Below are positions 8,801 to 11,862 of a stretch of 11,862 nucleotides of DNA, piece after piece; the stretch's first letter is position 1; each line of letters starts with the position of its first letter. This DNA is from an uncultured Muribaculaceae bacterium. GTDB taxonomy: Bacteria > Bacteroidota > Bacteroidia > Bacteroidales > Muribaculaceae. The position numbers and the translations under genes are program-made. The notes under the pieces were generated by a model. The model had not been told where the DNA came from. It searched no databases and saw only the letters and a program-made list of their open reading frames with translations. The stretch lies in contig CAJUAR010000077.1 in NCBI GenBank assembly GCA_910584495.1, forward strand, positions 1 through 11,862, read 5' to 3'.

Positions 8801-8879
8801 CAAGAGCCGGACGGCTTTTCGAATCTTCGGTATAATACTGCGCCACACTGCGCAGAAAATTATTATTAGATGTACTCAT
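5868..8879 (-). CDS. AddB-like PD-(D/E)XK nuclease family protein
   Basis: A 1003-residue protein resembling AddB, the nuclease subunit of the AddAB double-strand-break resection complex. The N-terminal helicase-like part opens with 'ITFILPNKRSALFL' (29-42); no Walker A motif is visible, so it should not hydrolyse ATP by itself. A helicase-like block runs 'LETRALDFDNVIILSVNEG' (564-582). The C-terminal nuclease domain begins near 'LSATALKAYHQCHLRFYLEY' (700-719) and contains H743, D863 in IDRVD, the catalytic pair D877 and K879 in IDFKTG, and a QxxxY motif (Q906, Y910). C711 together with C987, C990 and C996 (CxxC-x5-C) matches the four-cysteine iron-sulfur staple of AddB. The start is an ATG overlapping the holB stop (ATGA), and hemW follows after 2 bp. 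An AddA-type helicase partner is not present in the window. Family assignment is firm; a role in RecA-dependent break repair is inferred. Confidence 0.9.
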   Translation of the reverse strand: MSTSNNNFLRSVAQYYTEDSKSRPALERITFILPNKRSALFLKQYIRQSVEGVAMMPRLMTMRNFLSIYAKYPEAEGLSLLFTLYNAYRNVMSRKGRSNAIKEFDSFVFWGDMMMSDFDDIDKSLVKAKDLFSNIKNNKEIQADFLTEEQKEVVRRIWGENRFTAETERFWLHLGDNSEKNLGAKFLYLWEILADIYAEYHRLLASSAASSPGGQYRQAVEGIKEFESNDFGWPTHYVFVGFNDFSNAEALVASHLKRHDAASFFWDTSALDLVGRDSEGNYPRPLHTLGTLVKEFPMPSDYEGRNIGKCASVTVVSSPSNVAQAKYLHELLLQWHDAGYFDADNAINTAIVLPDQSLLLPALLAIPDQIKALNISMGLSYRTTSFAILLHTVISMQLRARKLHGEYHFFYEDVVEVLTHPHIRAIAPDEADIIVKAVETDKLYNISEGRLAELSSNLAPLFTVVHQTGDIDEVSDYLSKLFDWLEQSLAAIGRAKHTAHIPEFEKEAIAFFRSQLETLSRLAHEHGLRMEEHTFFHLFERVFNARGLTLAGTPLKGLQILGVLETRALDFDNVIILSVNEGVLPRKQYAKTMIPTAIRSGFRLPDFNSLEWSYAYCFYRLVARSQRVTLFYDARVDGLGCGEKSRYISQLRYLMPQIELKETELTLSSTSGSNQPICVTKNASVMKQLDRFRFGGPLCLSATALKAYHQCHLRFYLEYVRNMRGNDELVDYITSSEFGTIVHNSIQDLFEPFLDKLITGEQYDRWLDCNNKEVERTVVRQLVKEHFKNLPEDATADSLTAEGRMAVDQIAFIVRSNLRAEKEKYAADGFVFKGNERKTNTIKLSRPWVINSKLEINFKMSIDRVDQLSDKLLRFIDFKTGAEDLSAGNIETLFSGKSSTKGGMLQILCYCEAYLQLENSNVDIEPRIHPLRDLSAAKGIQELTINKRPIFTYSDIRQEFKPHLYKLFEEIFDPDGTFEQTDDDNNCKYCPFLSLCGRSPKDY

Positions 8880-9991
8880 TTCCTGCGTATTAGCATAATG
8901 ATTCTCACCGCCACATCGAAGAGGACGATTTTGGCACTGCCATTACCTGCTATTTCGGTACGGGCCCGGTCGAACATGGCAATCATGTCCTCCACGTTTT
9001 TTTCGTTGATGAATGGATAGAACTTGGCGACAAACTGGTGTTCGGCCGCGCTCATGGTCAGTAACCTTTCGTCGTGGAGGTGCATCAGGAAGCTTTCGCG
9101 GACCATACGGCATGCATAGCCTATAAATTCCATGCATTTTTCGCGTCCCAGGTCGGCAGTTTTCAAGCTCCAGGCTCTGAGGTCGGCCACTTTGCGTGCA
9201 TAAGCAAGGCGCATGAGCGAGGTGAAGAGTTCAAAATGCTGTTGTTGGTCGTTGCTGTGTGTTGCCAGTCGCAGGGCAAGATTCATATCGCCCTCGGCAA
9301 TGTGGGCAAGGTCGTCGGCTTGCTGTTGCGATGCGCCTCCGGCAACAAGGATGTTGCGCAGCTCGTCGTCATTGTATCGTCGCACCAACACGCGCTGTGT
9401 TCGCGAGTATATGGTGGGAAGAATCAGACGAGGATTGTCCGAGGTCATTACAAACAAGGTGTCGCCAAAAGGTTCTTCTACCAGCTTGAGAAGTTTGTTT
9501 GCCGTGTCGTCGTTCATTCGTTCGGGCAACCACATCAACACCACCTTGAAGCGTGAGCGGCGTGTCATGTACGAAAGTCGGCGAAGCAGCTCGTTCCCTT
9601 CGTCAACGTAGATTCGAGGCTGTGCGTTGATGTTGCCCAGCATCTCAAGCCACCGAGTGAAGTCCATATAGGGCGATTCCTTCAAGAAATCGCGGTACAA
9701 GTCGATGTAGTCGTCGGATATTGTAACACCATCTTTAACGACAGGAAATGAGTAGAACGTGTCGATGTGGTTGAACGACTGGTGCTGGAGGCATGCCGCG
9801 CATTTGCCGCAACTGTCGCCGCCCGAACGGTTGGTGCAGTGGATGTACTGTGCCAGGGCTCGCGCAAGCATATACTTGCCGGCTCCCGACGGGCCTTCGA
9901 GCAGTAGCGCATGGGGGATACGGTCGCTGTCAACCATTTCACGCAGACGGCGTTTGATGTCTTCGTGCCCGGGGATGTCGGCAAATTTCAT
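8876..9991 (-). CDS. holB: DNA polymerase III clamp-loader subunit delta prime
   Basis: Delta prime is the stator subunit of the replicative clamp loader, which opens and loads the beta sliding clamp. The 371-residue AAA+ protein shows a Walker A-like GPSGAGKY (33-40), with Tyr where Thr/Ser normally follows the Lys; a four-cysteine zinc module C52, C61, C64, C67; the block ANKLLKLVEEP (164-174), diagnostic of clamp-loader subunits; a sensor region 'MTSDNPRLILPTIYSR' (182-197); and a helical C-terminal collar domain. The clamp-loader SRC motif reads SRT (196-198), and with the altered Walker A this fits a subunit that does not hydrolyse ATP, as is known for E. coli delta prime. DnaX (tau/gamma) is the main alternative, but the absence of an intact Walker A and the short length argue against it. 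The ATG is 33 bp after mlaF, and the stop overlaps the ATG of the nuclease gene. Confidence 0.9.
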   Translation of the reverse strand: MKFADIPGHEDIKRRLREMVDSDRIPHALLLEGPSGAGKYMLARALAQYIHCTNRSGGDSCGKCAACLQHQSFNHIDTFYSFPVVKDGVTISDDYIDLYRDFLKESPYMDFTRWLEMLGNINAQPRIYVDEGNELLRRLSYMTRRSRFKVVLMWLPERMNDDTANKLLKLVEEPFGDTLFVMTSDNPRLILPTIYSRTQRVLVRRYNDDELRNILVAGGASQQQADDLAHIAEGDMNLALRLATHSNDQQQHFELFTSLMRLAYARKVADLRAWSLKTADLGREKCMEFIGYACRMVRESFLMHLHDERLLTMSAAEHQFVAKFYPFINEKNVEDMIAMFDRARTEIAGNGSAKIVLFDVAVRIIMLIRRK

Positions 9992-10024
9992 GGTCGGTGG
10001 TGTAAGGAAAGAATAATGCTAATA

Positions 10025-10801
10025 CTATTTTTTTATAACTTCGTTTTTGGACACATACTCTCGCACTTGCTGGAATAGACGTGTTGCAAAAACGAAGTTG
10101 TTGAGGGCTTCGTTGCTGCTGGTGTAAATCTGGCTCATGTCACCCACCCATTCGCGGTGGCCTTTGTTGATGAAGATAATGTTTTCGCCAATTCCCAGCA
10201 CGCTGTTCATGTCGTGGGTGTTTATCACCGTTGTAATGCCATATTCGTGAGTAATGTCGCTCAGAAGCTCGTCGATGACAATGGACGTTTTTGGGTCGAG
10301 GCCGCTGTTTGGTTCGTCGCAGAACAAGTAGCGCGGGTTCAAGGCGATGGCACGTGCAATGGCCACGCGTTTCTGCATGCCGCCCGATATTTCCGACGGA
10401 TATTTGTTTTCGGCACCGAGAAGTTTGACGCGTTCCAGACAGAACATGGCACGCTCTCGCATTTCGGCGCGGCTCTGCTGAGTGAACATCACCAGGGGAA
10501 ACATTACGTTGCCAAGCACTGTCTCCGAATCGAACAGAGCCGAACCTTGGAAAAGCATGCCTATTTCCTTGCGGAGGTCTGCCACTTGTTGACGGTTCAT
10601 GGTCAGAAGGTTGCGGCCGTCAAAAAGAATTTCGCCGCTGTCGGGTCGGATAAGTCCCACAAGGTTTTTGATGAGCACTGTCTTGCCCGAGCCGCTCTGA
10701 CCGATAATCAGATTTGTCTTGCCGCTGTAGAATGTGGCATCTACGCCGTGGAGAACAGTTTTGTCCTCAAATGACTTGGTGAGATTTTTAACTTCAATCA
10801 T
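10025..10801 (-). CDS. mlaF: MCE-type lipid transporter ATP-binding protein (MlaF-like)
   Basis: This is the cytosolic ATPase of an MlaFEDB-type ABC system, which moves phospholipids between the inner membrane and the cell envelope. The 258-residue product has a complete ABC set: Walker A GQSGSGKT (34-41), Q-loop Q85 in LFQGSALFD, signature ISGGMQKR (138-145), Walker B ending in D162 with catalytic E163, D-loop SGLDP (166-170) and switch H196 in NTHDM. 'GSALFDSETVLGNV' after the Q-loop is typical of the MlaF/Ttg2A subfamily. A longer frame extends upstream to 10990, but those 63 residues are a shadow of mlaE. The ATG at 10801 starts the protein at 'MIEVKNLTKSF' and overlaps the mlaE stop as ATGA. 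No MCE (MlaD), MlaB or MlaC gene follows; holB is next. The direction of transport cannot be told from sequence. Confidence 0.92.
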   Translation of the reverse strand: MIEVKNLTKSFEDKTVLHGVDATFYSGKTNLIIGQSGSGKTVLIKNLVGLIRPDSGEILFDGRNLLTMNRQQVADLRKEIGMLFQGSALFDSETVLGNVMFPLVMFTQQSRAEMRERAMFCLERVKLLGAENKYPSEISGGMQKRVAIARAIALNPRYLFCDEPNSGLDPKTSIVIDELLSDITHEYGITTVINTHDMNSVLGIGENIIFINKGHREWVGDMSQIYTSSNEALNNFVFATRLFQQVREYVSKNEVIKK

Positions 10802-11547
10802 TGCAGCAGTAGTTTTGTGAGGATAACGTCGAACAAAAGAATGAAAATGCTGCTGCTCACCACGCCCTGTGTACTTGCCTTGCCAACATCGAGAGCTCCA
10901 CCCTTGACGTAGTAGCCATAGAACGAAGCTGTAGATGCTATGATGAAAGCAAAGAATAGCGATTTGATGAGAGCATACCACACATACCACTCATTGAACA
11001 TCGCCTGCAGGCCGTAGACATAGCGTGACACGGTGATAAGGTCGGTGAATATCGCCACTCCATAGCCGCCTATGAGCGATGTGCCCATGCACAGAACCAC
11101 AAGCACCGGCATGAAAAGCACAAATGCAAACAATTTGGGCATCACCAGGTAGCTGGCAGAATTGATACCCATAATTTCCAGGGCATCAATCTGCTCGGTG
11201 ACACGCATAGTGCCTATTTCCGAGGCAATGTTTGAGCCAACCTTGCCTGCCAGTATAAGACACAGGATGGAGTTTGAAAATTCGAGCAGCACAATGTCGC
11301 GTGTCGCAAGGCCTACAGAGTAGGCCGGGATTAGTGGAGAGGCAATGTTGAGCTGCATCTGAATGGCTATCACCGCGCCGATAAACAGCGAAATGATGAT
11401 TACAAGCGGTATGGAATCAATGCCCAGTTTTGCCACTTCCTGCACTGTGCGTTTAAAAAAAACGCTCCAGCGTTCCGGAATGGCAAAAACTCGCCATAGG
11501 AACATACAGTAGCGGCCAAATGTTTCGAGCGATTCTGTCAATATCAT
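10798..11547 (-). CDS. mlaE: MCE-type lipid transporter permease (MlaE family)
   Basis: This is the inner-membrane permease partner of the following ATPase in a phospholipid ABC transporter. The 249-residue product is close to E. coli MlaE (260). The family signature EIGTMRVTEQIDALEIMGI lies at about 110-128, and a second conserved stretch GYYVKGGALDVGKAST at about 211-226. Hydrophobic segments are visible near 45-65, 84-105, 134-168, 190-210 and 229-247, with an amphipathic N-terminal region. The longest frame starts with TTG at 11604, but that codon coincides with the predicted transcription start. The ATG at 11547 gives 'MILTESLETFGRY', the usual beginning, behind an A-rich leader (AAAGAAACAAGAAACGACAAC) without a Shine-Dalgarno, as is common in Bacteroidota. 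It is the first gene of the run and overlaps mlaF by four bases. Confidence 0.92.
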   Translation of the reverse strand: MILTESLETFGRYCMFLWRVFAIPERWSVFFKRTVQEVAKLGIDSIPLVIIISLFIGAVIAIQMQLNIASPLIPAYSVGLATRDIVLLEFSNSILCLILAGKVGSNIASEIGTMRVTEQIDALEIMGINSASYLVMPKLFAFVLFMPVLVVLCMGTSLIGGYGVAIFTDLITVSRYVYGLQAMFNEWYVWYALIKSLFFAFIIASTASFYGYYVKGGALDVGKASTQGVVSSSIFILLFDVILTKLLLQ

Positions 11548-11608
11548 GTTGTCGTTTCTTGTTTCTTTGTTGTTTTGCGGAGGCGGGGATTTTGCTCCTG
11601 CCAAAATG

Positions 11609-11640
11609 CAAAATTAGCAATTTTTTTCGGCCTCAGCAAA
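11609..11640 (-). promoter_or_regulatory. Bacteroidota-type promoter for the mlaE operon
   Basis: On the minus strand a -33 element TTTG (11640-11637) is followed after exactly 20 bp by TAATTTTG (11616-11609), matching the Bacteroidota housekeeping consensus TTTG-N19-21-TAnnTTTG. The expected transcription start is a few bases further on, about 11601-11604, giving a leader of roughly 55 nt to the mlaE ATG. This supports the ATG at 11547 over the TTG at 11604. A weak GGAG/CTCC pairing is possible in the leader, but no riboswitch or strong hairpin is seen. Confidence 0.75.
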
Positions 11641-11862
11641 ATGAACATTTGGATTGTTCGCTTTTTGTCCAATTTTTATGCCCGACAGGGTAAGGCGACC
11701 TGAGTGTTTGAAATAGTCAGGCAAAAAATGGTGTTCCAATCTGACAGGGATATACTCGCAATGTTCAAACTTAGGATTTGTTTTCAAATTACGTTTAATT
11801 TTCGCTATTTACCTCAAATTCGCAGCCAATCCGTTTGCTCGAACCGATTTAATTGTTACGCG
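11641..11862. other. Intergenic region with no supported gene
   Basis: This AT-rich stretch lies between the mlaE promoter and the right edge; with the promoter and leader it makes a 315-bp region without a supported gene. I see no convincing coding sequence, RNA gene or strong terminator. It holds a TAAGTTTG box on the minus strand (11773-11766) without a properly spaced TTTG, an imperfect pair of GACAGGG words about 60 bp apart (near 11684 and 11743), and a 5-bp inverted repeat CCTGA/TCAGG around 11699-11721. An open frame on the plus strand runs off the right edge from 11761, and another on the minus strand enters from the edge; both are too short to call. Confidence 0.6.

Noticed and set aside
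10802..10990. N-terminal extension of the mlaF frame by 63 residues.
   Set aside because: It lies wholly within mlaE in another frame, and the ATG at 10801 gives the standard ABC N-terminus with an ATGA overlap.
11544..11648. A 34-codon minus-strand open frame whose TGA overlaps the mlaE ATG as ATGA.
   Set aside because: The strong promoter lies inside it, so the main transcript would start after its first codons; it is short, basic and low in complexity, with no family resemblance.
11766..11773. Second -7-like box TAAGTTTG on the minus strand upstream of mlaE.
   Set aside because: No TTTG occurs at 19-21 bp upstream, and the closer promoter at 11609-11640 is complete.
11761..11862. Plus-strand open frame of 34 codons running off the right edge, possibly the start of a divergent gene.
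   Set aside because: An open stretch this short is expected by chance; no TTTG/TAnnTTTG promoter precedes it and the residues resemble no protein I know.
11812..11862. Minus-strand frame open from the right edge to a TAA, possibly the C-terminus of an upstream gene.
   Set aside because: Only about 17 codons are visible with no recognisable motif.

Overview
The window is an ordinary-looking chromosomal stretch with nine genes, all on the minus strand and packed head to tail, so transcription runs from the right edge to the left edge. The organism is most likely a member of the Bacteroidota, probably order Bacteroidales. The evidence is a promoter upstream of the first gene that matches the Bacteroidota form exactly (TTTG, 20 bp, TAATTTTG), the absence of clear Shine-Dalgarno sequences before starts, an AddB-like nuclease without a Walker A motif, and an MlaE/MlaF pair with no MCE gene beside it. 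Family-level placement (for example Muribaculaceae or Prevotellaceae) is a guess from protein flavour only.

Layout in order of transcription (right to left): a 315-bp region without a supported gene (11548-11862) holding the promoter at 11609-11640; mlaE (permease) and mlaF (ATPase) of an MCE-type lipid transporter; holB (clamp-loader delta prime); a 1003-residue AddB-like PD-(D/E)XK nuclease; hemW (radical SAM heme chaperone); bioA and bioF of biotin synthesis; a membrane-anchored DNA/RNA non-specific endonuclease; and mnmE (tRNA wobble uridine modification GTPase). A 10-bp unit repeated three times in tandem fills the left edge just after the mnmE stop.

Four of the eight gene junctions are four-base ATGA stop/start overlaps (mlaE/mlaF, holB/addB-like, bioF/nuclease, nuclease/mnmE), one pair overlaps by 17 bp (bioA/bioF), and one is separated by 2 bp (addB-like/hemW). 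The two real gaps are 33 bp (mlaF/holB) and 36 bp (hemW/bioA). The second gap carries a -7 promoter element very close to the bioA start, so the set may be one long operon with an internal promoter or two units: mlaE to hemW, and bioA to mnmE. The functions are a mixed housekeeping set (envelope lipids, replication, recombination repair, heme delivery, biotin, tRNA modification) and only mlaEF and bioAF are clear functional pairs. For six genes I chose a start downstream of the longest open frame (mnmE, bioF, hemW, mlaF, mlaE) or confirmed the ATG by overlap with the previous gene (nuclease).

I found no mobile element, CRISPR array, RNA gene, phage or toxin module, and no convincing undescribed system. 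The observations most worth checking are the edge repeat, the near-leaderless bioA promoter, the AddB-like protein with an iron-sulfur cysteine pattern but no visible AddA partner, and the anchored nuclease between biotin and tRNA-modification genes.
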